From an uncultured Peptoniphilus sp. (GTDB lineage Bacteria > Bacillota > Clostridia > Tissierellales > Peptoniphilaceae): 51,839 nucleotides of DNA. Within the stretch, counting starts at the first letter, position 1. Each line of letters begins with the position of its first letter. The translations under genes were made by a program, and so were the position numbers. The notes under the pieces were generated by a model, which had not been told where the DNA came from, made no database searches, and saw only the letters and a list, made by a program, of their open reading frames with translations. Shown here in pieces: positions 8,115 to 16,527 of this stretch. The DNA is taken from the NCBI RefSeq assembly GCF_946998875.1, contig NZ_CAMQAY010000008.1, positions 1 to 51,839 on the forward strand, written 5' to 3'.

Positions 8115-8990
8115 TCAAATTATGTTAAAAAATCCAAGGCATAAAACTACAAGTCCAAGGACTATTCTGTAGTAGCCAAAGACAATGAAGTCGTGTTCAC
8201 GAACATAGCCAAGGAATTTTTTAATTACTATTAGGGCAACAATGTAAGAAATCACGCCGCCAAGAATAATCAAAAACCACTCCTTTAAGCTAAAGGAAAA
8301 GCCAATTTTTAAAATTTTAAGGGCAGTTGCTCCAAGCATAGTTGGCACTGCAAGGTAGAAAGAAAATTTTGCAGAGCTTGTTCTTGAACAGCCAAGTAGC
8401 ATGGCGCCAATAATTGTTGCAGCAGAGCGTGATGTGCCTGGAACCATGGCAAGGCATTGGAAAAAGCCAATGAAAAGTGCAGTCTTTAGTCCTATGTCAT
8501 TTAAGTTTTCATACTTAAAAGTTTTGTCCCTATTATTTTTTTCCATGAAAATAATTATTACACCATAAAAAATTAGAGCTATGGCAACGGTAATTGGATT
8601 AAAGAGATGAGCGTCGATGAAGTCGTCTAGCAAAAATCCAAAAAAGGCTGCGGGAAGAAATCCCACGATTATCTTTGCAATTAGCCTCATAGTTTCAAGG
8701 TCTCTGTACTTAAATTTTTCCTTAAAAGATAAACTATCGTACTTTTCTTCGCCAATGACTGGTGCAAGTTTTCCCTTGGCAATGGGATTGATGTCGTAGA
8801 AGTATAAATAAACTACGGCAAGAATTGCGCCAAGCTGAATAATTACGCTAAAGGCATTGGAAAAGGACTTTGGCTCAAGTTTTATGAAGCTGTCTGCTAT
8901 TATTAGGTGACCTGTTGATGAAACAGGCAAAAATTCTGTGAGTCCTTCAATTATTCCAAGGATCACTACTTTTATTATGTCTAAAATCAT
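8115..8990 (-). CDS. uppP: Undecaprenyl-diphosphatase UppP (BacA)
   Basis: A 291-residue integral membrane phosphatase that recycles undecaprenyl diphosphate for peptidoglycan synthesis. It has the signature motifs EGLTEFLPVSSTGHLI near the N-terminus and PGTSRSAATIIGAMLLG in the C-terminal half, with about eight helices. The start is taken at 8990 (MILDIIKVV), because GGAGG lies 7 nt upstream and this gives the family's normal N-terminus. An in-frame ATG at 9065 would add 25 residues and overlap the promoter and the upstream terminator. An extended -10 (TGTTATAAT) sits at 9016-9024 on the minus strand. Confidence 0.95.
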   Translation of the reverse strand: MILDIIKVVILGIIEGLTEFLPVSSTGHLIIADSFIKLEPKSFSNAFSVIIQLGAILAVVYLYFYDINPIAKGKLAPVIGEEKYDSLSFKEKFKYRDLETMRLIAKIIVGFLPAAFFGFLLDDFIDAHLFNPITVAIALIFYGVIIIFMEKNNRDKTFKYENLNDIGLKTALFIGFFQCLAMVPGTSRSAATIIGAMLLGCSRTSSAKFSFYLAVPTMLGATALKILKIGFSFSLKEWFLIILGGVISYIVALIVIKKFLGYVREHDFIVFGYYRIVLGLVVLCLGFFNII

Positions 8991-9043
8991 ATATACCTCC
9001 AAATTTATCAAAGCTATTATAACATTTGTAGAGACAAAAATAA

Positions 9044-9072
9044 AAGGCTCTCGCCATAAAGACAAGAGCCTT
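9044..9072 (-). terminator. Terminator of the dnaB operon
   Basis: On the minus strand, AAGGCTCT...AGAGCCTT with a 13-nt loop is followed by TTATTTTTG. It lies right after the dnaB stop and upstream of the uppP promoter. Confidence 0.85.
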
Positions 9073-9079
9073 AAAAAAT

Positions 9080-10441
9080 TTATTCACTTCTTTGTAAATT
9101 TAAAAATTTTGTAAATTCCTTCTTAAACATTAATTCAACTGTTCCCGTAGGACCATTTCTGTGCTTGGCAATAATTACTTCACCAATGTTTGGCTTTTCT
9201 GATTCTTCCTTGGTGTAATATTCATCTCTGTATAAAAACATTACTATGTCGGCATCTTGTTCTATGGCACCAGACTCACGAAGGTCAGAGAGGATTGGTT
9301 TGTGGTCAGTTCTTAGTTCTGGGGCACGAGAAAGTTGTGATAGGGCAATAACTGGCACTTCAAGTTCCTTTGCAATTGCCTTTAAATTTCTTGAAATGGC
9401 AGAAATTTCTTGTTGCCTTGACTCAACTCGGGAGTTCATCTGCATAAGTTGTAAGTAGTCTATTACAATTAAGTCAAGTCCCTTTTCCACCTTCATCCTT
9501 CTGCACTTGGCCTTTAGTTCAAGGGGCGATATGCCGGCAGTGTCGTCAATTTCAATTTTTAAATTGGAGACAATGGGCATGGTGTTAATAATTTTTGTCC
9601 ACTCTTCCTCATTTAAGTTGCCGGAAATAACTTTTTGCAAATCCACATGGGCATTTGATGAAATAATTCTTTGGAAAAGCTGGTTCTTGCTCATTTCAAG
9701 GGAGAAGACTGCCACTGATGCGCCCCCTCTTAGGGCTGCGTTAGTGGCAATATTTACCATAAGAGCAGTTTTACCCATGGAAGGTCTTGCTGCAAGTAAA
9801 ATTAAGTCAGACTTCTGAAGCCCTGAAATTTTTCTGTCAAGATCTACAAAGCCAGTTGTAAGACCAGTTAAGGCATTTGGATTTTGCGCCTTCTTTTCCA
9901 AGTCAGAGAAGGATTCAAGGGCAATATTTTTTATATTTACAAGTCCATTTTTTGTTGAGTCCTGAGTAATGTCAAATACAGACTTTTCTGCAAGCTCGAT
10001 TATAAGTTCTGCCTTTGCATCTGATGAATAGGCAGCGGAAATAATTTTGTCAGAGGCATTTATTAATTCTCTTAAGATTCCCTTTTCCTTAATAATTTTG
10101 CAGTAAGACCTAATATTTGACACAGCAGTTACATTAGAAGACAAATCGGCAAGATAAGTTATGCCGCCAACTTCTTCTAGGGAGTCAGTTTTTTTCAGTT
10201 CCTCAGCAATGGTTATTACATCTGCAGGTTCATTTCTGTTGTAAATATTTAAAATTGCATCGTATATTTTTCTGTGAGCATCTTGATAAAAGTCCTCTGT
10301 CTTTAAAATTTCAATAGAGGAGGTTATAGCTTCCTTGGATAGCATCATAGAGCCCAGGGCAGATTCTTCAGCCTCTAAGCTGTGAGGAGGCATTTTTATA
10401 TTTTCAACAGAATTTAAATCTAATTGGTCCTTAACATCCAT
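9080..10441 (-). CDS. dnaB: Replicative DNA helicase DnaB
   Basis: The hexameric replicative helicase (called DnaC in Bacillus), about 453 residues. The N-terminal DnaB domain begins MPPHSLEAEESALGSMM. The RecA-like ATPase has Walker A in LAARPSMGKTALM (about 215), Walker B in DLIVIDYLQLM and the C-terminal arginine region GEVIIAKHRNGPTG. No intein or insertion is visible. The ATG at 10441 is preferred; a TTG at 10450 overlaps the rplI stop. Neither has a strong Shine-Dalgarno, suggesting translation coupled to rplI. The rplI-dnaB order is standard in Firmicutes. Confidence 0.96.
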   Translation of the reverse strand: MDVKDQLDLNSVENIKMPPHSLEAEESALGSMMLSKEAITSSIEILKTEDFYQDAHRKIYDAILNIYNRNEPADVITIAEELKKTDSLEEVGGITYLADLSSNVTAVSNIRSYCKIIKEKGILRELINASDKIISAAYSSDAKAELIIELAEKSVFDITQDSTKNGLVNIKNIALESFSDLEKKAQNPNALTGLTTGFVDLDRKISGLQKSDLILLAARPSMGKTALMVNIATNAALRGGASVAVFSLEMSKNQLFQRIISSNAHVDLQKVISGNLNEEEWTKIINTMPIVSNLKIEIDDTAGISPLELKAKCRRMKVEKGLDLIVIDYLQLMQMNSRVESRQQEISAISRNLKAIAKELEVPVIALSQLSRAPELRTDHKPILSDLRESGAIEQDADIVMFLYRDEYYTKEESEKPNIGEVIIAKHRNGPTGTVELMFKKEFTKFLNLQRSE

Positions 10442-10446
10442 ATCAA

Positions 10447-10896
10447 TCAAGATTCCGGTCTAACATTTACCTTTAAAGTTGCAGTAACATCTGGATATAA
10501 TTTTATGTCGATGTTTTTCATGCCAGCTTCTTTAATATTTTCAGCTAAGTCAATTTTTTTCTTGTCAACTTCAATTTTGTATTCGCTCATTAAATTTTTA
10601 GCAATGTCTTGTGAAGTTATTGCGCCAAAAAGTCTTCCGCCTTCGCCAGCCTTTGCCTTAATAGTTAAAGTTACTTCTTCAATTTTTTTCTTAACTTCAT
10701 TGGCCTTGGCGCGGTTTTCCTTTTCTAACTTTTCTTCTTCAATTTTATTTTTCTTCCAAGTTTCCATATTTTCAGGAGTAGCTTCAATGGCAACTCCCCT
10801 TGGGATTAAAAAGTTACGAGCGTAGCCAGTCTTTGCGTTAACTATGCTTCCCTTAGCTCCTAAGTTTTTGTCGTCCTTTAATAAAATTACTTTCAT
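10447..10896 (-). CDS. rplI: 50S ribosomal protein bL9
   Basis: A 149-residue ribosomal protein. The N-terminal signature is clear: MKVILLKDDKNLGAKGSIVNAKTGYARNFLIPRGVA. A long charged connecting helix (MENMETWKKNKIEEEKLEKEN region) and the C-terminal domain beginning GEGGRLFGAITSQDIA follow. The ATG follows GAGGAA, which lies inside the end of gdpP; only one base separates the two genes. Confidence 0.97.
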   Translation of the reverse strand: MKVILLKDDKNLGAKGSIVNAKTGYARNFLIPRGVAIEATPENMETWKKNKIEEEKLEKENRAKANEVKKKIEEVTLTIKAKAGEGGRLFGAITSQDIAKNLMSEYKIEVDKKKIDLAENIKEAGMKNIDIKLYPDVTATLKVNVRPES

Positions 10897-10897
10897 G

Positions 10898-12895
10898 TTA
10901 TTCCTCGCTTTTATTTTCTTCTAAATATTCATCTATAGCTTCTATTAAAATCTTTTCAGCTTCATCTAAATCATCAGTGTCAACTTGAGCTCCAGCCATA
11001 TTTAAGTGACCGCCGCCGCCAATTTTTTCAAGTATAAGTTGAACTGATACAACTTCTCCACGAGACCTGCCAGAGATGTGAGTTTTGCCATCGTTAATTG
11101 TTAAAACAAAGGATGCGTCAATGCCGTTTATATCAAGTAGGGCATCGGCAGCTTGTGCAGCCACAAGGACGGAATTTTTTGCCGCCTTTTCAAATCTGGA
11201 AACAGCAATATTATCGTGGATAATTTTTGTGTTGTGAATTACATCTGCCCTATAAAGCATAGTGTCAAAGTCGTCTTGGAAAAGTGCCTTTACCTTTAAC
11301 ATATTTGCCCCAGCCCTCTTTAAAACTGAAGCAGCTTCAAAGGTTCTCACTCCAGTTTGGAAGGAGAAATTTTTTGTGTCTACAACTATTCCACTCATGA
11401 GAGCATCAGCTTCAAAGTGAGTTAAATTTAAGTCATCAGACATATAAGTTAGCATTTCAGTTATAAGCTCGCAAGTGGAAGAAGCATAGGGTTCCAAATA
11501 TGTTAAAACTGGATTTTCAACAAATTCCTTGCCCCTTCTGTGGTGGTCGATTACAACTATTTGACCAGTTTCCTTTAAAAGGTCAGGATACTCTGTAAAG
11601 GATGGCTTGTGATTGTCCACTAAAATTATTAGAGAAGAATGCTTTATAGTATTCATGGCAGTATCTCTAGAAATCACCTTTTCATAAATTTCCGGCTCTT
11701 CTTCCTTCATCCTGTCAATTAAATTGTCAATAGAAGGATTGGACTTTTCAAGAACTATAAAGCCCTCCTTATTCCTATTTAAGGTTGCACGAAGACAACC
11801 TATGGCAGCACCAATGGCATCCATGTCTGGATTTTGGTGGCCCATAATATAGACATTTTCAGATCTGTCAATTAATTGTTTTAAGGCTTCACCTATAACT
11901 CTTGCCTTAACCTTATTTCTCTTTTCAACAGCCTTTGACTTGCCACCAAAAAAGGCATAGTTGTCGTCAACCTTTACAACGGCTTGGTCACCACCACGAC
12001 CTAGTGCCAAATCAAGTGATGAGTCAGCTTCAAGGTAGGCATCTTTAAAATTAAGTCCAAAGGAAGAAACTCCAATAGATAAGGTTATTGGAATGGAGTT
12101 TCCCTTGTTTAAATCTCTAAGGTCATCTAAGATATCAAATCTCTTGTCCTTTAAAATAGTTAGAGACTTATAAGTCATTACAACAAGGTACAAATCTTCG
12201 TCCATTTTTCTAACTAGGGCGTCGTACTCTTCAAAGTACTGAGAAATAGTTGAGTCAATCTCTGCAATGAGTAGGGGTCTGATTTCTGATGGGGCAGAAC
12301 TTACAGCCTCAGAGAAATTGTCCACTTCAATCTTTGCAATAATTGGATACTCAGAGGTGTACTTGTCCTTTAAATTTTTGTAGGCAGTGTTGTCTACAAA
12401 GTAAAGGAGCACAGACTTGCCTTCCTTATTTTCAGACTTATTTTCCACAACATTTGTGTAGACACTAAAGGATCTCTTGTTGATCTCAATAGGAAGAGTG
12501 CTTTCGCCACTTCTACTTATGACATTTGACATGTCAATGTCTTTAACTAAATTTTCAAGGTCTCTATCTAGCACGCTCTTTTCCTTAAATAAATTTATGA
12601 AGGGAGTGTTGTACCAGAGGATTTTTGCCTTTTCGTCAGTAACTACAAGGGGAAAGGGCATATCAAAAATAGCTTCCTTAGTTAAAGAGTCGAATTTTTC
12701 ATTTAAATTTTCAATGTGTTTAATTGTCTCTTCATTCTTATTTTTGATTTCGGAATAGCTTATATAAAAAATATATGCCAAAGCCAAAATTGAAACAAGA
12801 CCAAGAATTGGCTTTAGTATTATTAAAATAATAACAACAGCAATACCAAAAATAAGATAGGGGAGAAAATCACTAATTTTATAATTATCTTTCAT
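10898..12895 (-). CDS. gdpP: Cyclic-di-AMP phosphodiesterase GdpP (YybT)
   Basis: A 665-residue membrane-bound DHH-DHHA1 phosphodiesterase that hydrolyses c-di-AMP and so affects potassium balance and wall stress. Two N-terminal helices (about 10-45) are followed by a PAS-like domain (about 75-165) and a degenerate GGDEF domain in which the catalytic loop is replaced (about 180-310). The DHH domain has YIMGHQNPDMDAIGAAIG (about 352), LVDNHKPS and VVIDHHRRG; the DHHA1 domain has GGGGHLNMAGAQV near the C-terminus. The length equals the family norm. It sits in the conserved yybS-gdpP-rplI-dnaB cluster. Confidence 0.95.
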   Translation of the reverse strand: MKDNYKISDFLPYLIFGIAVVIILIILKPILGLVSILALAYIFYISYSEIKNKNEETIKHIENLNEKFDSLTKEAIFDMPFPLVVTDEKAKILWYNTPFINLFKEKSVLDRDLENLVKDIDMSNVISRSGESTLPIEINKRSFSVYTNVVENKSENKEGKSVLLYFVDNTAYKNLKDKYTSEYPIIAKIEVDNFSEAVSSAPSEIRPLLIAEIDSTISQYFEEYDALVRKMDEDLYLVVMTYKSLTILKDKRFDILDDLRDLNKGNSIPITLSIGVSSFGLNFKDAYLEADSSLDLALGRGGDQAVVKVDDNYAFFGGKSKAVEKRNKVKARVIGEALKQLIDRSENVYIMGHQNPDMDAIGAAIGCLRATLNRNKEGFIVLEKSNPSIDNLIDRMKEEEPEIYEKVISRDTAMNTIKHSSLIILVDNHKPSFTEYPDLLKETGQIVVIDHHRRGKEFVENPVLTYLEPYASSTCELITEMLTYMSDDLNLTHFEADALMSGIVVDTKNFSFQTGVRTFEAASVLKRAGANMLKVKALFQDDFDTMLYRADVIHNTKIIHDNIAVSRFEKAAKNSVLVAAQAADALLDINGIDASFVLTINDGKTHISGRSRGEVVSVQLILEKIGGGGHLNMAGAQVDTDDLDEAEKILIEAIDEYLEENKSEE

Positions 12896-12906
12896 AATAT
12901 TCCCAC

Positions 12907-13824
12907 TTAATTAATTTTTCTAAAGTTAACAATTTGGTCAAGGGCGCCAAGTATCATAACAAAAATTTGTAGGGTCGAGATAGCTAGGCAAAGACCAATT
13001 AATAGATATTGTAAAAAACTCTTAAAGCCAAACCTGGTCATAAAAAATTTAAGAACGCTTATACCTGCTGCAAAGAGCATGAAAAAAACTAAATTCATTA
13101 AATTAATCATAAAAATCTCACCGCTGGGACCAAAATAATCGCCAGTCAAAGAAAAAATTGCAAGAGTAGCAATGGATAACATAATAACTTCTCTTGGGAA
13201 TTTTAAAAATTCAAGAGAAGAAGGTTGCATAATAAACTTTCCCTTTGAAAGGAGACTTCTTCCAGCTGTAGTGTAAGTTACATAGGAAGTAACTACAGAA
13301 ATAATGATTAAAACAGAGGGAAGAATTTGTAAAGATCTCTTGTAATAAATTTCTGCACTTGCAGCAAAATTTGATAAATCGCCTTGTGATAGCCCAGCTT
13401 CCTTGGCAATATTTGTATAAAAGCCTGTAATGGAATTAATAGTTTCCCTTGAATTTAGCACTTCACTATTTATGCCAAAGGCAAAAAATAAAACCATTAT
13501 AGATGTAAAAAATATAAGAGATGTTGCCATAATTGTGGCAGCAACACTTTTATTTGTTGTAATCATATAGTGAAAAATTAAGATGAAGGGTCCAAAAATT
13601 GTAAAAATTATTATTGCCTCCATGGGTCCTAAGATAGCACCGATTAGGAGGACAACTGCAATTAAAGTCGCCATCACTTTTATAATTCCTTCTTTTACAG
13701 ATTCAACTACATACATAGAAGGAAATAAAATATAAAGAAAGGGAAAAATCATTCCAATCATGGAAATAAATATAGACCTAGTAAAAAGTCTGAAGAGTCC
13801 CTTAAAATCAGTTTCTTTTTCCAA
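12907..13824 (-). CDS. YybS family membrane protein (DUF2232)
   Basis: A polytopic membrane protein of about 305 residues with eight or so helices, matching the DUF2232/YybS protein usually found beside gdpP and rplI; its function is unknown. The TTG at 13824 is preferred as start: AGGAG lies 8 nt upstream. The in-frame ATG at 13848 overlaps an extended -10 (TGGTAAAAT), so a transcript from that promoter would begin after the ATG. It is the first gene of the operon. Confidence 0.78.
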   Translation of the reverse strand: MEKETDFKGLFRLFTRSIFISMIGMIFPFLYILFPSMYVVESVKEGIIKVMATLIAVVLLIGAILGPMEAIIIFTIFGPFILIFHYMITTNKSVAATIMATSLIFFTSIMVLFFAFGINSEVLNSRETINSITGFYTNIAKEAGLSQGDLSNFAASAEIYYKRSLQILPSVLIIISVVTSYVTYTTAGRSLLSKGKFIMQPSSLEFLKFPREVIMLSIATLAIFSLTGDYFGPSGEIFMINLMNLVFFMLFAAGISVLKFFMTRFGFKSFLQYLLIGLCLAISTLQIFVMILGALDQIVNFRKIN

Positions 13825-13847
13825 TAAATCAACTCCTGTCTTCTTCA

Positions 13848-13856
13848 TTTTACCAC
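13848..13856 (-). promoter_or_regulatory. Extended -10 of the yybS-gdpP-rplI-dnaB operon
   Basis: TGGTAAAAT on the minus strand, 17 nt after a weak TTTATC hexamer. It implies a start point about 7 nt downstream, which supports the TTG start at 13824. Confidence 0.5.
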
Positions 13857-13950
13857 AGATTTATAATTTGATAAAGAAATCTAAATTTAGGCAAAAATTA
13901 GAAAAATTAAAAATAAAGTTGGCGATAAAGTCTTGGCAAATTTTATAAAA

Positions 13951-13974
13951 AAAGCCAGGGTCATCCCTAGCTTT
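13951..13974 (-). terminator. Terminator after the 58-residue gene
   Basis: AAAGCTAGGG-ATGA-CCCTGGCTTT followed by TTTT on the minus strand, six bases past the stop codon at 13980. Confidence 0.85.
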
Positions 13975-13979
13975 AAAAA

Positions 13980-14156
13980 TTAGTAAATAATTAAGTTGTC
14001 GCCATCCTTATACATAAAGAAGCTGTCGTAAATTCCATCGGGGCTATTCTCTAAGTCCAGTAAAAAGTCCTCTATATTTTCCATGACTTCATCAGTAATT
14101 TCCAAATCCTCGTAGCGAAAAGTAATGCCCGATAGGATAATTTTCTTTTCCTCCAT
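13980..14156 (-). CDS. Small acidic hypothetical protein, 58 residues
   Basis: A 58-codon reading frame starting MEEKKIILSGITFRY and ending DGDNLIIY. It is acidic (many Glu and Asp) with no membrane segment. A good Shine-Dalgarno (AGGAAGG) sits 6 nt before the ATG, and a strong intrinsic terminator begins just after the stop, so it is very likely a real one-gene transcript. I do not recognise a family. Confidence 0.7.
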   Translation of the reverse strand: MEEKKIILSGITFRYEDLEITDEVMENIEDFLLDLENSPDGIYDSFFMYKDGDNLIIY

Positions 14157-14236
14157 AATTTCCTTCCTTTCTCAAAAAATAATTATAAAAACTACTCTTA
14201 ATAAATAACTTAAAAAAGAAAAAAATTATATAGAAA

Positions 14237-14258
14237 AAAGTTCCCCTAAAGGAACTTT
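14237..14258 (-). terminator. Terminator of the PatB-like gene
   Basis: AAAGTTCC-TTTAGG-GGAACTTT followed by TTTCT on the minus strand. It is almost the same sequence as the terminator at 16501-16523. Confidence 0.8.
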
Positions 14259-14317
14259 AAAATTAAATAAATATTATTTTGCTGAAGAAATATTTTATAA
14301 ATGGGAGATTTAATTTT

Positions 14318-15505
14318 TTATAAGGCTTGTAACTCCTTTATTGCTTGGACTATTTTATTCAAACCTTCTTCTAGAACCTCTCTTTGACAGGCAATGCTAA
14401 GTCTAAAATAACCATTGCCTGGTTCACCAAAGACAATGCCATCTTCAATTAACAAGTCGTATTTTGTAATTAAAAGGTCCATAAGGTCTTTGTGATTTAC
14501 ATAAGCACCAAAATTTATCCAAGCTAAGAAAGTTCCCTCAGGTTTTTTGTATTTTGTTTTAGGAAGTTTTTCTTCTAAGAACTTAACAATAAAATCAAAA
14601 TTATCCTCAACATATTCCATTACTTCATCAACCCAATAAGCACAGTGGGAGTAGGCTGTCTCACACAAAACCATGTCAAGGGGTGGAGCAAATCTAATGA
14701 AGTGCTTTCCATAAGTTTCTTTGTTCCACTTATCTTTTAAATTCTTGTGGTCAATAATAATTTGAGCTATGGGAAGCCCACCAACATTAAAAGTTTTACT
14801 TGGAGCTACAGCGGCAGCAATCTTTTTATAAGCACCGAGACTCATAAGGGGATAATGCCTTACATTTTTTCTTGTTAAATCACAGTGAATTTCATCAGAG
14901 AAAATAGTTAAATCATATTTTTTGCAAATCTCAATAATTTTTAAAAGTTCTTCTTTTTTCCAGACACGGCCAACTGGATTATGAGGAGAGCAAAGGAGAA
15001 GCATAGTGTTATTTGGATCCTTAGCTTTATTTTCAAGATCATCAAAGTCAATATAGTAGTAACCGTCCTCGTTGATTAAATTATTATTAACAACCTTTCT
15101 GCCGTTTTCTTCAATTAATTGTGCAAAGGGATAGAATACTGGAGGTTGAATTATAATTCCCTCTCCTTCTTTGGTAAAAGAATTTATGGCAAAACCAATG
15201 GCTGGGAGGACACCAGGAGAATAAAATATTGAATCCACTTCTATTTTCCAAGAAAATCTTTCATAGTACCAGCTTTGAATAGATGAAAAATATTTTTGAC
15301 CAGGCATTGACTGACCAAAAAAACCATGGTCAACTCTTTTTGACAGGGCCTCTATAATTTCATCGGCTACTCTAAACTCCATATCAGACAACCAAAGAGG
15401 AAGAGCCTCATCACTTGCTCTTGGATCAATAAAATCTTTGTGGTCCCATTTTACGCTGTTACTTCCACGTCTATCATACTTAATTTCTAAATTTAACTTA
15501 TTCAT
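14318..15505 (-). CDS. PatB/MalY-type PLP-dependent C-S lyase or aminotransferase
   Basis: A 395-residue fold-type I PLP enzyme of the MalY/PatB subfamily. The N-terminal signature is ALPLWLSDMEFRV, followed by YSPGVLPAIGFAI. The substrate-loop motif is SPHNPVGRVW, the PLP-phenol Asp is in IFSDEIHCDL, and the Schiff-base Lys is in VAPSKTFNVGGL. Members cleave cystathionine or cysteine and release H2S, pyruvate and ammonia; some also act as aminotransferases. The ATG follows GAGGTG. It diverges from an XRE regulator with a dyad between them, so local control is likely. Confidence 0.88.
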   Translation of the reverse strand: MNKLNLEIKYDRRGSNSVKWDHKDFIDPRASDEALPLWLSDMEFRVADEIIEALSKRVDHGFFGQSMPGQKYFSSIQSWYYERFSWKIEVDSIFYSPGVLPAIGFAINSFTKEGEGIIIQPPVFYPFAQLIEENGRKVVNNNLINEDGYYYIDFDDLENKAKDPNNTMLLLCSPHNPVGRVWKKEELLKIIEICKKYDLTIFSDEIHCDLTRKNVRHYPLMSLGAYKKIAAAVAPSKTFNVGGLPIAQIIIDHKNLKDKWNKETYGKHFIRFAPPLDMVLCETAYSHCAYWVDEVMEYVEDNFDFIVKFLEEKLPKTKYKKPEGTFLAWINFGAYVNHKDLMDLLITKYDLLIEDGIVFGEPGNGYFRLSIACQREVLEEGLNKIVQAIKELQAL

Positions 15506-15523
15506 TTTTCACCTCATAAAACA

Positions 15524-15532
15524 AGTATAGCA
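15524..15532 (-). promoter_or_regulatory. Extended -10 of the PatB-like gene
   Basis: TGCTATACT on the minus strand, about 20 nt before the ATG at 15505. The -35 position reads AAAAAA, so the promoter may need help or depend on the extended -10 alone. Confidence 0.5.
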
Positions 15533-15572
15533 AGTAAGAAAAATTATTTTTTTGACTTAAATCTACTATAAG

Positions 15573-15595
15573 GAAACTTTTTCACAAGAAGTTTC
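15573..15595. promoter_or_regulatory. Operator-like dyad between the PatB-like and XRE genes
   Basis: Perfect 7-bp arms GAAACTT and AAGTTTC are separated by 9 nt. The dyad lies midway between the divergent promoters: the minus-strand -10 at 15524, and a plus-strand extended -10 TGATAAAAT at 15623-15631. Confidence 0.4.
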
Positions 15596-15701
15596 TCTCA
15601 AGTGGAAAAATTAGCCTTAATATGATAAAATTATAAATAAGTAAATTATTTAAGTAAAAAAACCATTAAAAGAATATTTATAGGAAATTTGGTGAATTTT
15701 T

Positions 15702-16412
15702 ATGGATGAATATTTAATAGAGGTTGGTAAAAAAATAAAGAAAATTAGAAAGGTAAAAAAGATGACCATAGATGACTTGGCAAAGAAGATAAATAAAAGC
15801 AAGTCAGCAGTATCAAAATATGAAAATGGAGAAATTAATATTGACCTGATTACCTTAAAGGAGATTAGTGATGTCTTTGAAATAGAAATAACTAATCTAA
15901 TACCCCAAAATATTATTAAAGCTAAGGAAAAATCTATGGACTTGGATAAGGTACCTAAATTTTTTAAATACGATTCAAAAATATATTCTTATTATTACGA
16001 TGGGAGGAATTCAAAAATTGTTAAGTCCCTCATTGAGATAAGAAGAGAAGAGGATGAAGAGCACAGCGTCTGTATGTATATGAATATTTCAGATTATGAA
16101 TTTCCCTATATATGTGAAAACACCTATTCTGGCAACATTGAGCATTTTGACAGTATAACTAGAATAAATCTGATCAACAAATACACAGATCTTGAAAAGC
16201 CCATTATATCTATATTATCACCCTTTGTTGATTCAGAAATAAGGTGGGGACTTTGGAGTGGCATTTCAATTAGGCCAATAATGCCAGCTGCTATAAAGAT
16301 GCTTTTTTCAACAAAAATTTTAGATGAAAATAAAGAATTGCAGAAGAAACTTCTTTTAAACCGCGAAGATATGACCTACATAAAGAAATTTAATATGTTT
16401 TCTGTTTTTTAA
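15702..16412 (+). CDS. XRE-family transcriptional regulator with a C-terminal domain
   Basis: A 236-residue regulator. The N-terminal XRE helix-turn-helix (about 5-65) reads GKKIKKIRKVKKMTIDDLA and then INKSKSAVSKYENGEINI. Residues 75-236 form an unassigned mixed domain rich in Tyr, Asp and Glu (possible ligand binding). It diverges from the C-S lyase gene and may control it, but that is inference from position. No strong Shine-Dalgarno precedes the ATG. Confidence 0.85.
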   Translation: MDEYLIEVGKKIKKIRKVKKMTIDDLAKKINKSKSAVSKYENGEINIDLITLKEISDVFEIEITNLIPQNIIKAKEKSMDLDKVPKFFKYDSKIYSYYYDGRNSKIVKSLIEIRREEDEEHSVCMYMNISDYEFPYICENTYSGNIEHFDSITRINLINKYTDLEKPIISILSPFVDSEIRWGLWSGISIRPIMPAAIKMLFSTKILDENKELQKKLLLNREDMTYIKKFNMFSVF

Positions 16413-16500
16413 TTAGGTATAATTTTATTTAAAATCATGAAACAAACTAAAATATAAGCTTCCTTTAACTACAAAACTCTAAAGTTTTTATTAGACAAAA

Positions 16501-16523
16501 AAAGTTCCCCCTAAAGGAACTTT
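16501..16523 (-). terminator. Terminator of the DegV gene
   Basis: AAAGTTCC-TTTAGGG-GGAACTTT followed by TTTTGTC on the minus strand, immediately after the degV stop. It is nearly the same as 14237-14258, including flanking bases. Confidence 0.85.
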
Positions 16524-16527
16524 AAAA

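Noticed and set aside
11940..12900. An active diguanylate cyclase in the GdpP protein
   Set aside because: The GGDEF region lacks the catalytic loop, as is normal for GdpP/YybT.
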